A stretch of 64,000 nt of DNA from Albugo candida. Lineage: Eukaryota; Oomycota; Peronosporomycetes; Albuginales; Albuginaceae. The position numbers and the translations under genes are program-made. The stretch is taken from assembly GCA_905220665.1 (NCBI GenBank), contig CAJNAR010000146.1, forward strand, positions 372,001 through 436,000, given 5' to 3'. Under the pieces are notes generated by a model. That model searched no databases and had not been told where the DNA came from. It saw only the letters and a program-made list of their open reading frames with translations. Positions 10,243 through 22,385 of the stretch are shown piece by piece (positions within the stretch are counted from its first letter, which is position 1; each line of letters opens with the position of its first letter).

Positions 10243-12898
10243 ATGAAAACGGATTCGAAAGCGCTGAATTGTGACACACCCTGTGCAAAATCTCTGATTG
10301 TTAGATCGAGACAAACCCCGTTCTCTACCTCATTGCGAAACAGTTCGGCTGACAGACTACCGAAAGACGCGACAGCAGCCATTTCTTCACCTAGTAGTAG
10401 CAACACAAATAATTGTGGTCGACTAACGCAATCTTGGTCTCAAAATCTGACCAAGAGTGTCACTACAGGTGCACTGGAAACAAGGATGCGACCAGGTAGC
10501 TCTGATGAGCTGATGGCCAATTTGTCCTCATCGATTCCTGGTGATAGCGTTTCGAATGCAAGGCTCTTTTACAGGCAATGGCGCACACGGCCACAAAGGA
10601 AAATTGGTGCTCACAATGACTCGGACACAAAATCTGACGATAAGACCAAAACTGGTCCAACTTTTACTTATTTTGATTTGTTCGGATTATGCGATACGAA
10701 AGTATCATTAGCGCTGGCAAGCAACACTTTGGAAGAATCCGATGTACACTTACCCCAAATCATGGAAAAATCAGAGCTTACCATGCAAAAGCATGGAAAC
10801 AGTGCTATGTACAATCAGCTGGAGTCGCGGGTAGATTTTTGGACGGAACCATCAAAAAGTCAGAAAGATGTCTGTATTGATAACAGGGTGGTTTTGCCAA
10901 TCAATCGCTGCATTCATCCTGTCGGCTCTTATGAACAGCAACATGCATGTTCTGATAGTACAACTCTCAACATGACAAGATCAAGTAGCTATCAAGCTTT
11001 GAGTGATTTTGAGAAACAAAATTATTTTCCTACACCACCAAAGGTTCGAAACGTTTTATCAATCTAGTGTTTGTGTTTTCATTGTAATCATTTTCACTGA
11101 TAAAAGCCTTCAGCTCGTGGGGTGCAAAGAGGATTGAAAGACTCGGTCGTGAACGATATGTGCCGCGCAGTCGTCAAACATATGGTCGGTGATATATACG
11201 TCGTAAGCTCGGGGCCATTTGGTTTAAAGAAAGTATTAAATCATCTGTACGAACCAGTTCTCAACTCTGTACAGGTCAGTGACAGCTGTGCCACATGTTT
11301 GCTAGTAAGTCCTGAACAGGAATGAATCATACCACGGCAGAACCATTTTCGCCTTCTTCCGGCTCGGTATGCCTTGTCAGTCAATCCTGACGATGTGCCT
11401 TTGCACATGCGTTTATTAGCGAAGCACAAACGCAACCCCTCAGAAGTTGGCGTCAGTGTTCAGCAACGAAAAGATGACGACGGAAAGTATGGTATCATCA
11501 TTTATTATTGTCAATTGTATACGTTTAAATTGATCCTTTGTTCGATCTACATAGAATCATAAACAATGGTTGTGAAGTTGTTGTGGTCTCAGTCGACCAA
11601 GACAATCTGCTAGATGCTATTACAAGGTAAGCGATGCACTTATCACTTTGATGAGCAGTGACCTTTGACACTATGCAACACTCTGTCATAGAGCATTGAC
11701 AAGTCTGAAAGGAAGTATCTTAGATGCCGATGTGATGACAACATGCGACGGTGTGACCTTGGATAGATTTGTCGTTCGTGGGAAATTTCTATCTGATGAG
11801 CGGCAAAAGGAGCTCAAAACCCGTATTGAGGATAATCTGCTCCGACTAAGTCTGGAAAATGATCCTGACTATACATCGTCGCGCTCACATGAAGACAATA
11901 AACAGGAAAGTATTGCCAACATAATACAACAGAAGGAAACCAAGTCGGACTGGCAATTGAATATATCCGAGATCAAACTTGGAAAATCTATAGGATCGGG
12001 GCGATCGGGTCATACTTTTGAATCTCATTGGCGGGGAACAAGAGTAGCTGTTAAGGTGGTAGACTGCTCGATACATACGGATCAAATGGCGCAGGAAATT
12101 TTGAATGAGTTTCAACGAGAGATCACAATTGTGAGCAAACTTCGTCATCCCAACGTTATCTTGTTTCTCGGGGCTACGATATGCCCACCTCGCTATTGTC
12201 TAGGTAAGCTCAAGCTTTCGAAAATCACCTCTCATAGTGCTTTCATTCCCCAGTCTTCGAGTATATGGCTAATGGGACCCTGAGTGACTTGATTCATTCT
12301 CGTAGAGGTCTCTTGGACTTCTTCCAAATTGTCAAAGATGTAGCGATGGGCATGAATTATCTTCACCTCTGCTCCGTGATTCATCGTGACCTCAAGTCGG
12401 GCAACATATTGATAGATTCTCACGGTCTCGTCAAGATCTCCGATTTTGGGCTTAGCTGTCTTCTTGACAATGGTAGCACTTCTGACTTGACGGCAGAGAC
12501 AGGAACGTATCGTTGGATGGCTCCAGAAGTGATTCGGCATGAACCTTACTCTTCAAAGGCTGACGTCTATAGCTTTGGAATAGTGCTGTGGGAGATGATT
12601 GCCAAAGATCAACCATTTCGTGGAATGACGCCAATACAAGGTTTGCTGTCGGTACGGCTTAAACTCATGTAATCTAACTCAAGGTTCTTGCGTAGCGGCA
12701 TTTGCAGTCGCAAGGCAACGCGCGAGACCTGCACTGCCAAAGCATACGCCTGCTAAATTGGCGGAGTTTGTGGAATATTGCTGGCATCAAGATCCGCAGC
12801 GACGTCCAACATTCTCAGATATTCTAGAAGCCATTCCTATAATCAAGTCCACGCTGAAGAAACGAGACTTCCGACACTTGAGTTTCGTAGGAAGTTGA
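10243..12898 (+). CDS. ACT-domain Raf-like (TKL) protein kinase
   Basis: Seven exons: 10243-11043, 11107-11274, 11341-11486, 11555-11626, 11692-12203, 12254-12640 and 12696-12898. They total 2289 nt (762 aa), with introns of 50-68 nt. The N-terminal ~270 residues are Ser/Thr-rich and low complexity. An ACT-like module follows at about residues 375-440 (CEVVVVSVDQDNLLDAITRA and VTLDRFVVRG). The kinase domain starts near 490 with glycine loop IGSGRSG, then VAVKVV, HRDLKSGN, a DFG motif, GTYRWMAPEV and DVYSFGIVLWE. HRDLKSGN and the GTYRWMAPE activation loop are typical of TKL kinases. ACT plus kinase resembles plant STY8/17/46 kinases, where ACT may sense a small molecule. It is probably cytosolic; its substrate is unknown. 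Upstream noncoding exons cannot be excluded. Confidence 0.88.
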
Positions 12899-13158
12899 AT
12901 CAAGCAGACTTGTGCAAACGCGCTGGCAAACAAAGAATTCACCAACTTAATTATTTTATGCGCAATAATGGCTTGGAGTAGTTCGTGCTACATTTGATGG
13001 ATTTTGAGAGCGGTGTGAAAACGCTGTAATTATTCGGTGATAGAGTCGTGGTCGAGTGAATTTGAATGTTTTTGCAATAAAGATCAAGTGACTTGATTGG
13101 ATGGTCAGTCAATTAATTATTAAGTGTTCATTATGCCATGAAGTGCAAGTTCGAATAT

Positions 13159-13843
13159 TTAGTCATTGCCGCATTTCGGTATGAATATGATTTGCGAATT
13201 AGACAAATTAACGCCGCAAATGTATCGACTGGAGTCATAATCAGGTGCCCCGAGTTGTGGTATATTTACGTTCTCATGTACTGATATCTGAGTAAGCAAG
13301 GCGCTATCACTTGACGCGTAATCTGCGTAGTTGTACTACCATGACCATACAATGCATTATTCCACCGGCTCAGTGTGTGTTTGAAGAATGTGCATACTTT
13401 ATAGGAAGAACAGAACCAATAAATCGTCGTATGAATCGAAAATGCTGCCACGAAGCACATTTTGACTACGGCCATAATAAAGAGAAAAGTGGGTGGATTG
13501 TAGTTCTACGCACAATCTAGTGGAACTGTGCAAGGAGGACTTAAATTGACTTACTATAGAATTGATCTTTTTCTGACTCTGTCGTGGGTTTCGCCACCAA
13601 TGACACCTCGTAACTCATCCACTTTGATAAGTAAAAGATAATGGATTGCTGCTTATAGTCGGGAGAAACATCATATGGAGTGGCATCACCACTAAACTTC
13701 AAGTATCTGGCAGAAGTTCGTTTACACATGAAAGAAATTATGCATATCCTAGCCATATGGAAATGTTTCCACTCCATGAGCTTCCTTCCAAGCGCCCCAG
13801 GATCCACTTGATATGTTGCACGCGGTCTAAGAATCCACGTTGG
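13159..13843 (-). CDS. Unrecognised intron-containing gene, 3' part only
   Basis: Three exons fit in phase: 13555-13843, 13417-13505 and 13159-13335, joined by introns of 49 and 81 nt and ending at TAA (13159-13161). They code for segments such as WMSYEVSLVAKPTTESEKDQF, LQSTHFSLYYGRSQNVLRGS and APDYDSSRYICGVNLSN. The 5' end is not resolved. Several acceptor choices exist between 13824 and 13845, and upstream frames to about 14105 are ambiguous. No family is recognised and no membrane segment is seen. It follows the kinase gene tail to tail. Confidence rests on phase agreement alone. Confidence 0.35.
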
Positions 13844-15774
13844 CTACTTCCAAACTTTAATATATTGAACCCGATCGATGAGTATTGCTTTTATGTGCAT
13901 TCAAATAGTATTGTATGTGCCACCTCTCATCGAAAATATCGCATTGCTCTTCGGAACAGCAGAGTGAGGCTTCGCTTCCGCAATGATGCGATGAAAACCA
14001 TGACAGACACCTTATTATGCAAGCATGCACATAAGCTTTGTAACAGTATGACCATCCCGTGTGTCGCACAAAATAACGGCACTTGAGCAAACGTTTGTAC
14101 TGCACATAAAAGCCAGCATTGGGTACTACTAAATAGTTGAGTATTCTACTTTACAGTCAAAGCAAATCAGTTCATTTGCATTCATGCACACTGTGCTATC
14201 AGTGTTCAGACAAGGCTCAAAGAGTATTGACGCCATAAATGGCCATCGTGTTATGATTGCTGGAGTACATTTGATCCTTGACTGAACAATCTGTTCTCGA
14301 TATGATTTTAATAGACGTTTTTATAAAAGTTATTGTGCACAGTGTGTTTGTGGAACACAGCAAGTTACCTGGTGGAAATTGTCGATGTGCGAGTCAAGAA
14401 CTAGGAAGTTGAAGGTTAAAAGTCGAAAATTGACTGGCACTTTTCGTAATCGTTCCAGCAGACTTTTATTCGATAAGAAGTCGCAATCATGATAGCAATG
14501 TGATTGGAGGTATGAGTAGGGTACATCATTAAATACTATATCGACAAAACAAACATGGAGCAGCTGCTACACGAGCTAAGTAAGCGTTGGCTGGTGATGT
14601 GCGAGGAACTGAAGGATATCGTACATGAATAATGGATATCCCTAGTTCAAAGCCACCAATTCTAACGCGAGAGTACTTCCTTTATCGCATTACATTCACG
14701 TTTTTGTGATGCTGTAAATTTGCCGGTTCAGTTGGATGCCAGATGACAGTAAGACTCGAAATGTCTGCATAGCTGAGATTCTTGACATAAGGGATGCGAA
14801 ACTCATACTTGAACGACCGTGGCTTCGATACGGTTAACCGATGGCACACTGTAGAAAGGGAGACGAGAGTGAATATCGTGCGGTAGCTGTGGGGTATCTA
14901 TCGAGGTGGTGCTTCGCTTGCATAATGCGACAACTTGCAGCTAGTTGTACATTTATGCAAAAAGCCACGCAGCACATGTTACCAAAGTTTGCTACATTCA
15001 AGGCTGATGACATGGTGAGTAGTGGCAGACTTTTGAAAGAAGACAGCCCGTTTCGCTACTTGAACTATTACTGTGGACGATTTAGTTGAGGACGTTTCCA
15101 ACTATTCCAAGACTGTGAACGTCTTACCAGGCTTGTCGGTGTAGGTGACATCTTTGTTACTTGAAGAAGTCCATCCACCTCGATGCCGAGGTTCTTCCGC
15201 CAAAGTAAATGATGACACCATATGGTAGGGGCCCCGACGATTGAGGAGCTAAGTGTCGAAGTTCAACGGGCAAATACACAAGTACAGGACGAGACCCACC
15301 CTTGCGAAGGGATATACGTCAGTATAAACTTGGCAGGCCCTGGCTGTAAGCTATGGTATAGTGAATGTTCATACGTGTCGTTTGACAAGTTTACTTCACG
15401 GGTATAACGAAAACCGGAAATATTGCAAGGACGAATGCGGCTCCATTCCACTATTGACACGATGGAAGATCGCCGCGTGAAGTCTGCTTTTCGAAAATCC
15501 CATACATTGATGATTCTTTTAGTAGCACAGTATATACGCGCATTTCTATCGCTGTGTATGCGCTGAGATATGGGGCATGTATTAATGCCTTCTTTGTCGG
15601 GAACAGATTTCAGCCAAAATATATAATAGCAGCTTCTAGAGGTATTCATTGTGTAAGGCTACACACATTGGGGCTTATGATAGTAATTACTGATGATTGT
15701 GTTAATGTGCTATATAAGTGCAATGATCAGCTACTTTTTACGATGGAGATGTTTTTTACATGTATTCAAGCTAG
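13844..15774. other. Poorly resolved stretch
   Basis: Short open frames occur on both strands, for example 14841-15089 and 15222-15407 (+) and 15263-15649 (-), in several frames at once. None carries a domain I recognise. Parts of 15150-15774 may be upstream exons of the + strand candidate that follows. Confidence 0.3.
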
Positions 15775-16805
15775 CTCACTTGTGTCCTTAATAAGCACGG
15801 AGGAGTGACTATACAAACTGTGGGCTGTGATTATTATGACATTGAACAACCTAAGTGCGAGTGTGCTTTCCTCCAATCTCGTGCCGCTTGATGTACAGTA
15901 CGTTGTGTTGCACTTGATACGTGACAAATTTATTGGTATCAGCCTACCACACGGTCCCATATTTTTGATTACTTCTGTAGCGTTTGGGAAGCTCTCTATA
16001 GCTGGGTACTTGGTACCTGTAGCTGCATATGTTTAAGGCACGGAGGACTTCAGCATACAATCGAAATTTGGCTGTATTGATGCTGAGACGGTATGTTTGG
16101 TACTTACCACACACATAATCCGAAGTGGTCATAGTCTCGTAAATTCGTCTCACATAATCAGCATAGTTTTATCTCCGTCTCAGCTGACTACTGCTCACTT
16201 CTCAAAATCTCCTACACATTCGACAAGACGCTGATTAAGAACATCGACAGCGGACATTGGATCACTTCGCGATCCAAAGGATGGGACCGAATCAATTTTG
16301 AATTGTCCGTGTACAGACAATATAATTGGAATCAGAATCAGTCCGATGTTTGGGCCAACCGCTTCGGTTCGGGTCGACGTTATTTGTTCCTTCGTCAAGG
16401 ACAGCGTTCAAACGTATAGCATTAGATTTGCGAAATGTAGTGCATCAAATATCGTATGTCTTGATCTCCAATACGAACGTAGTAATAGTACACAGTAGCG
16501 CCATCTTCATTATCGAACAACTCGCCCAACTACGGCAAATGCCAAGCCAATGCGGCAAGGTTGCGCTCATTTCCCGCTATATCTGGAGCATGAGAGATAG
16601 AATACTTTTGTCGACTTCGCAGTGACTTGTGGCATTTCCTAAGTCTTCGTCTATCAGCTTCATGATTCAGCAAATGAGCTCCAGCTACTTTGAATATTAT
16701 CCGGATCAAATGCTTCGAGTACTAGATCAGCCCGCTGAGGTTAAATATCTTTTATCGCTACTCAAACTTTCCAGCCAAGGGGATTTTGACGTCCAGCCAA
16801 AATGA
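15775..16805 (+). CDS. Candidate intron-rich gene, 3' part, family unknown
   Basis: The phase-consistent exons are 16038-16090, 16135-16413, 16489-16559 and 16658-16805, with GT-AG introns of 44, 75 and 98 nt and a TGA at 16803-16805. A further exon at 15775-15880 fits in phase but needs a 157-nt intron. The largest exon is a 93-codon open stretch including YTFDKTLIKNIDSGHWITS and NWNQNQSDVWANRFGSG. The final exon codes MSSSYFEYYPDQMLRVLDQP. The product is aromatic- and Asn-rich, as in some extracellular proteins, but no signal peptide is in hand because the 5' end is unresolved. Competing frames on both strands keep confidence low. Confidence 0.33.
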
Positions 16806-18127
16806 TCTTATGGTTATTTTGTCGCAAGCAACTGCCAATGTTTTGTAAATATCATTGTGTCAATTTGTAGTTGCAACATCCATTCAAGTCTTGTGACCCA
16901 TGAAAATAACGACAAAAGAATCTGCATCAGATGTTGGTGCTTTGATACCTTGAGACACTACACCACCATAGGGCTGGATCATTCGATTTGATTACTGATG
17001 ATCCATGTGCTTATTCTGTAAGCCATTTAAAATCGAAATTAATGAAAATATAATATAAACGTGAAATCAGAGGGTTTCAGATGTTCATGGATGACCACAA
17101 AGCGCTTGAAATTTTCGGATTGTGCTACGCGAGCGAATCACGTCCTCGTATAACCATTGCGTCATTAAATCGAGTCGTACCATCGACTGTCCGAGCAGTC
17201 GTCCCTTAGCTTCCACCTCGATTATTGCAGACAATTACATCTATATTCAGTCACTGTCTCCCGCTTCGTATTGTCATGTTTTTTTGTTTTTTAGCAGATG
17301 CCATGCTGATAGTCTCGGTCCCAACAACACATTGCACTAGAAAAATTCTACTTGCAGCGGGCTTCGAACCCCGGTTATCGGTCTGACGAAGTTGCAATCA
17401 TATTCCTTTCCTCATCTACATAACTTAAAAATATAGCGCAATAATGTGCCTAGCCGCAAAGTGTTGAAGCCCGCTATCTCTACCAGGATTGTAGATAATC
17501 GATTTACTTCAATCACAAGTACCAAAAGATTCTCGTTACAACGCCACTTTTGCAACTTTGAGTGTCATGCAAGCACTTCTTATAAGCTTCTATAGATTAG
17601 GTATCACGAAATCACGGTTCTTACTTGGCCGGGTGCGGAAGTATATTGCTAACGTGGAAATTTAACATTTTGTAAATCGTTTATCGGAACCAGACTACTG
17701 AGAGGAAGTAGACGGCATCATCTGCGAGGTTTAACTTCGACATGCTAGATATGTTGGCGAACCAAAAAGTAAGGAAGCCAAGTCTCACATTTAGCGCACT
17801 CGGGCAAATCACGCAGTGTTGATAAATTGCTGACCAGTTTGATTGATGCAGGCAAAGCATGTGTTTTCGTTACAGCTCACGTACCGCCAAAAATCGAATC
17901 TGTGCATCTTTTAGTTCTCAGTTTGTTAGTACGTTCGCGTGCTGATTTGCATACCAGTACGATCCCAAACTCCACTACTCGTTATAGAATTATACCGCAA
18001 TTGAGGTGCACTTTAAAACCTCCAGTGAAAGTTATTATTTTTATCAGCTACTGTGGCATTAAGTAGAGTTGGAGTACACTAGAGACATACACAGGATATA
18101 AACCCACAATCGAAGCTATCAAAAAAA
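16806..18127. other. AT-rich stretch without a supported gene
   Basis: No domain-bearing frame was found. A minus-strand TTCGAAGCCC tRNA T-loop-like motif near 17361-17375 does not fold into a full tRNA. The open frame at 17827-18066 (+) is unsupported. Confidence 0.45.
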
Positions 18128-19546
18128 TCACGAGCATTTTTGTGAAGCTGTTATCAGATCCTTCACATTTGAGTATTTGAAGCCATCACGAGTTACCGTA
18201 TTGGGAGGTATGGAGGTATATGGAGCCCAGACAAAATCAACGTTAACCTGATACGTATAATACTCGCCACCAATAATAGTGTCCGACGCGTCCAGTTCAA
18301 TCAATAAGTAGAACATACGGCAAGTCTGATAGCCTGCATAAGCGTCATCCGAAGTTGTCACGGTGCTGCTATCCGTCTCAAACACCCAGCAGAGCTGCAC
18401 TTCCATGTATACCAGTTTTACCATGGCTTCATTGAACGGATAATGTTCTACCCCATAAACTTGTTTGGAAGTCCCCGTGGGATCCACGAGATAATGATCA
18501 GTGATCTCAAAACTGGTCACTGGCTGGTTCCAAACTTGAGAGATCGGATCTATGTCAACAATTATTGGTTTTCTGAGAAGAGAAACAATGTTGGCCATTG
18601 AAATTAGAAAATCTCCAGCAGTAATGTCTCGCACGGCTAAAAGCTCCGGACGACCAAATTTGTCAAATTTCACATCATTCGTATACGCCCGATTGCCAGC
18701 ATACACAATGGCCAGTTCAGAATCGTCATAAATATAAGAGATCAAACCTTTGATATCTTGAATTTCGAATGTCACATTATTCCGCTTCACAGCACACCGT
18801 GGCTCCAGTTCCATGATCGATGCAACAGCCCAAGCATGACAAATACCAAACCATGTAGGAATGCATACTCCATCTTTGTCATACTGTTCGTCTCGTTTGG
18901 AGCACACCGCCTCCCCAGTATACTTCGGGTCGCACTCGATTGTTTCCTTGCAAATCCGGGCACCGATTCTTCGTTTTAATCCATCGATACCATTTTTCAG
19001 CGAAACTGCATCCGCCAACTTTTTTGGATTGAGTCCGAATGCTTTTGCGTATTTTGTGACCATGCTATCGCTTTCCGCACCATCCCAGCGATAATTGATA
19101 CTATCCGACGCTGTTGGCCAATAACTACCCGCCCATGGGCGGACTGAACTTTGATCTTTGGGATGCTGTGTCAGTGCAGCATACGATCGGGTGAAGGTTG
19201 CATTGAAAGCCACTTCGAGTGTTCGCAAAACAGACAGGTCGAGCGATTCCAGCTGACGAGAATCGTCCGAAGGTATCGTTGCTCGCAAGCTTCTATGATT
19301 GCCGAAAGAGATACCAGCATCGATGGATGGTACGCTGATATCGAGAAACGCATCACTCATACCAGAAACCTGATGACCAACCACAGGACATTTCGGGTCA
19401 TTCAGCTGGAACACTGATAATTCAAAATTAAATCCCACCAAACCCAAATCCAATGAAAGTGATGATGATAGGCGAAGGAAGGGTAAAGACTGTATAAGAA
19501 TACTGATGATGCAAACGCGGAGCCGGTGCGGGCTGAAATAATACAT
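18128..19546 (-). CDS. Secreted transglutaminase elicitor (GP42/M81-like)
   Basis: Single exon, 472 aa from the ATG at 19546. It starts with a signal-peptide-like hydrophobic segment (residues about 10-30, RVCIISILIQSLPFLRLS). The body matches the oomycete transglutaminase-elicitor family: RPWAGSYWPTASDSINYRW near 137-155, SMVTKYAKAFGLNPKKLADA, and PTWFGICHAWAVASI around 230-243, whose Cys (about residue 236) is the likely catalytic one. Family members are calcium-dependent cell-wall glycoproteins that cross-link proteins, and plants recognise them through the Pep-13 segment. A Pep-13-like stretch is present at 18497-18535. The in-frame sequence upstream of 19546 has no further ATG. It stands alone between two gene-poor stretches. 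Confidence 0.9.
   Translation of the reverse strand: MYYFSPHRLRVCIISILIQSLPFLRLSSSLSLDLGLVGFNFELSVFQLNDPKCPVVGHQVSGMSDAFLDISVPSIDAGISFGNHRSLRATIPSDDSRQLESLDLSVLRTLEVAFNATFTRSYAALTQHPKDQSSVRPWAGSYWPTASDSINYRWDGAESDSMVTKYAKAFGLNPKKLADAVSLKNGIDGLKRRIGARICKETIECDPKYTGEAVCSKRDEQYDKDGVCIPTWFGICHAWAVASIMELEPRCAVKRNNVTFEIQDIKGLISYIYDDSELAIVYAGNRAYTNDVKFDKFGRPELLAVRDITAGDFLISMANIVSLLRKPIIVDIDPISQVWNQPVTSFEITDHYLVDPTGTSKQVYGVEHYPFNEAMVKLVYMEVQLCWVFETDSSTVTTSDDAYAGYQTCRMFYLLIELDASDTIIGGEYYTYQVNVDFVWAPYTSIPPNTVTRDGFKYSNVKDLITASQKCS
18497..18535 (-). other. Pep-13-like elicitor segment within the transglutaminase
   Basis: Residues about 338-350 read VWNQPVTSFEITD. The first six residues agree with the Pep-13 element of Phytophthora transglutaminases, including the Trp and Pro known to matter for plant recognition. 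The remaining positions differ markedly, and the basic residues usual there are absent. Recognition by a plant receptor is inference. Confidence 0.75.
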
Positions 19547-21190
19547 AGCTTTTGGGAGATGGTATGCAAGCAACCGGCCGAAATTATGAATGATCTTTAT
19601 TGCTTTGTTGAATCTGTAACCTACATAATTTCGCAAGCTAGTCTAGCAACAGATCGGAAGGATTTGGCAAACATTTTAGTCAGTTCCAACATTGCTTTCT
19701 AGGGAAAAAGGAATGGACTTTAAGCGTGTTGCAGTGAGGATGACGCCAATGTAATGCACGATATCCAGAACCATTAGAAATGAAGAGAGCACTTCGCCAC
19801 ACGGACGTTGTTGATTTAATTACCGGCTCACCCAAATTTGATTCACACCGACTGCTACTCGGCCATGCTTTACTATTGGCACTTTTTGAGCCATCAAATA
19901 CCCGTCTAACTGACTAAATGCCTCCGAAAAAATAGAGACTATATCGAAGGTTTATCGGCTGTGAAATTGACGAGTACGATATGATGGGCGCAGGGTCATG
20001 GCTTCAAGGTATAGTGCAGGGAAATTATTGAAAATTTACAGTTGGATCTAAAAGAATTGCTAGTCACCGTGTAATTTGACCCAAATTTGTTGTTCGGTGT
20101 GTGTGTATTTCCAGACCTCGAAGTACAGTACGATCGGGACGTGAAAAATCCACCAATATACTACATCTGATTAGAATAGTTACTCGGCTGTCGAACGATG
20201 GGGTGGAATGTGATGGTTTGTTCGTTATGACGATACTTACCGTGTTGTAAAAACACTTAGGTCGTTTCTGTCATTGCTCAGAAGTGCTCATTCGAGTCAA
20301 CTTTCTTGTGAACTTTACTACTTCATAGTACCATGAGTTTCTTCTCACGTTCATGATCCCAGGACTGACATAAACCAAAAAATAAACCAAACGCTTGCAA
20401 TAGTCATACATACACACCCGACTCTCTTTCACCGAAATAAATCTGCTAGGATCTCGCTACTTTGATGTTTGGTTCATCGCTTCCAAATCACATTTGCTAT
20501 TCAGGTCAGGAAAGACAGCTAATAGAGAATACCCTCCGAATTACTAGCCGTCGGCAGATTGCGCCCACATTTGATTTCGATCTGCTTTTCGATGTTCATT
20601 TCGGAGATGTGTAGAAACATATAAGTCTCATATGGCAATTGCAAACAAGCCGGAGGATGCCACTTCGACGTAATGGGCATTGAAGCATTGTGAAATGCGG
20701 TTAAATGGACATCATGCTGTGAAATAAAGTACTCATTTACAATCTTGGACTGCGATGCGGTTAAAACTTTATCGATTTTGAACTATGGCGATTGCGAATT
20801 ATCTAAAGAGAATCAGAAAGTTTACAATTTTCCGCGCTGAAGAAACCGTTCACTAGATTCGAGCATATCGATTAAAAAGAAAATTGGTGGTCAAAAATGA
20901 ACGAGAATGTTACATGCGTCTAATTACCCCCTACCTGCAATAATTTCGGCTAGAAAGATCCTTGAGACTGTTTATATGACTTTCATGGAAGGCATTTCAT
21001 GGTAGCAACCAATGATGCCTACCTCCGTGGTACACGGCCGATCTTTGGCCACTCTGTTTCGCGGTGTGCTCATTGTGGTCTGATTATAATTAACGAAACA
21101 GTCGGAATTATTTGGCTGTTGACATTCGACAATACAGTGGGTTTGGGGAACATTACAAAGTAACAAATGGCCAAATCTGTAGTCTATTGT
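19547..21190. other. 1.6-kb intergenic stretch
   Basis: No supported coding frame is seen; the longest frames are about 60 codons with no motifs. It should hold the promoter of the elicitor gene (high-coordinate side of that gene) and the 3' region of the CDK gene. Confidence 0.5.
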
Positions 21191-22385
21191 TTAGTGTGCT
21201 TCAATCAACGCCGGAGATAAATCTCTGAAATATGAGTGATTCATCGCTTCGGCCGCAGTGATACGCTTCGATGGATCATACTGTAGCATTTTCTCAAATA
21301 GATCGACTCCAATGGCATCCAGTGTAGGGACGAGATGCGCTAGAGAGACTGGTGTTTCATAGTGCGGGAAGTCACGCTGTGGTAACAGTATCCCAACGTA
21401 AGCTTACCCAAACCGAGCTTTTGATTTTATATACCTTGAATTCCGGTAAATCAATGATGCCAGGATAAATATCCAGAGTGGGAGTACCCAAAAGACGGAA
21501 GATTCGATCCAGTTGATCATTTTCTGATGTTCCTGCAACAAGTGGACCACCATTGGCCATTTCAGCAAATATACAGCCTACACTCCAAATGTCTACTGGT
21601 GTTGAATACTTGCTACAACATGTGATGAGAAAGCTAGATGCGCATGTATCTGAAGTTGAAGCGTCAGTATCTTACCGGGAGCCCATAAGTACGTCAGGGG
21701 CACGATACCACAAGGTAACAACCTCGTGTGTATAGCTTTGACAATCCAAAAAATAATAATAATAATTAATCGAATCTTTTTGTACAAGTAGGTAATCCCA
21801 CCTCCGAACGGGAATTCCAAAAGCTCGTGCAAGACCAAAGTCAGCCAGCTTGAGTTCACCTTCTCTGTTTATCAGCAAATTCTGCGGTTTTAAGTCTCTG
21901 TGCAGACCACACGTAGACTTATATAAAGGGACTCAATTCCAGCGTGTCATGTATTACCGATGAAGTACACGATGTTGATGGCAGTATGCAATCCCACGAA
22001 GAAGCTGATACAGAAAAGACTACGACCAAAAAGTAATATTGTAACGTGATCGTACACAAAGACCTATCAATACCTTCAAAATAGGTATGTCGAGACCTTT
22101 TTCACAAACATCCAGATACTTTTTTAGATCTTGGTCAAGATATTCGAAAACAAGCGTCAATTTACGCTCTGTATGTACAATATTATACAGCCGGACGATG
22201 TTCGGATGCTGCAGTTCTTTCAATAATGAAATCTCGCGTATCGCAGTTGAAGGAATTCCTTCATCCTCTGCTTCTAGTCGAATTTTCTTCAAGGCAATCA
22301 CTTCTCCTGTAACGCGATCTTTTGCCTTATACACAACTCCATATGTACCTTCTCCAATCTTCTCAAGCTTTTGATATCGTTCCAT
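21191..22385 (-). CDS. CDK1: Cyclin-dependent kinase, CDK1/CDK2 (cdc2) type
   Basis: Six exons: 22074-22385, 21958-22019, 21802-21897, 21676-21735, 21435-21612 and 21191-21376. They total 894 nt (297 aa), the usual length of CDK1. All junctions are GT-AG in phase, with introns of 54-66 nt. Visible motifs are [11 protein letters not shown] with inhibitory Thr14/Tyr15, the PSTAIRE cyclin-binding helix, [23 protein letters not shown], the T-loop [16 protein letters not shown], and [13 protein letters not shown]. It drives the cell cycle with cyclins and is activated by CAK on the T-loop Thr. The PSTAIRE helix and GIP-R-YTHEVVT loop are those of the mitotic/S-phase group and not of transcriptional CDKs. 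No truncation is seen. Confidence 0.95.
21751..21768. repeat. AAT microsatellite inside a CDK intron
   Basis: A short AAT trinucleotide run (TTA on the sense strand) lies within the 66-nt intron 21736-21801, just upstream of the acceptor, where it may serve as part of the pyrimidine-rich tract. Confidence 0.6.

Noticed and set aside
15944..16398. Minus-strand two-exon reading (15944-16148 and 16199-16398)
   Set aside because: It is phase-consistent, but upstream exons could not be joined, and the plus-strand model explains more of the same DNA.
17355..17425. tRNA-like T-loop (TTCGAAGCCC on the minus strand) and anticodon-arm-like text
   Set aside because: The T stem has mismatches, and no 7-bp acceptor stem or D arm can be formed around it.
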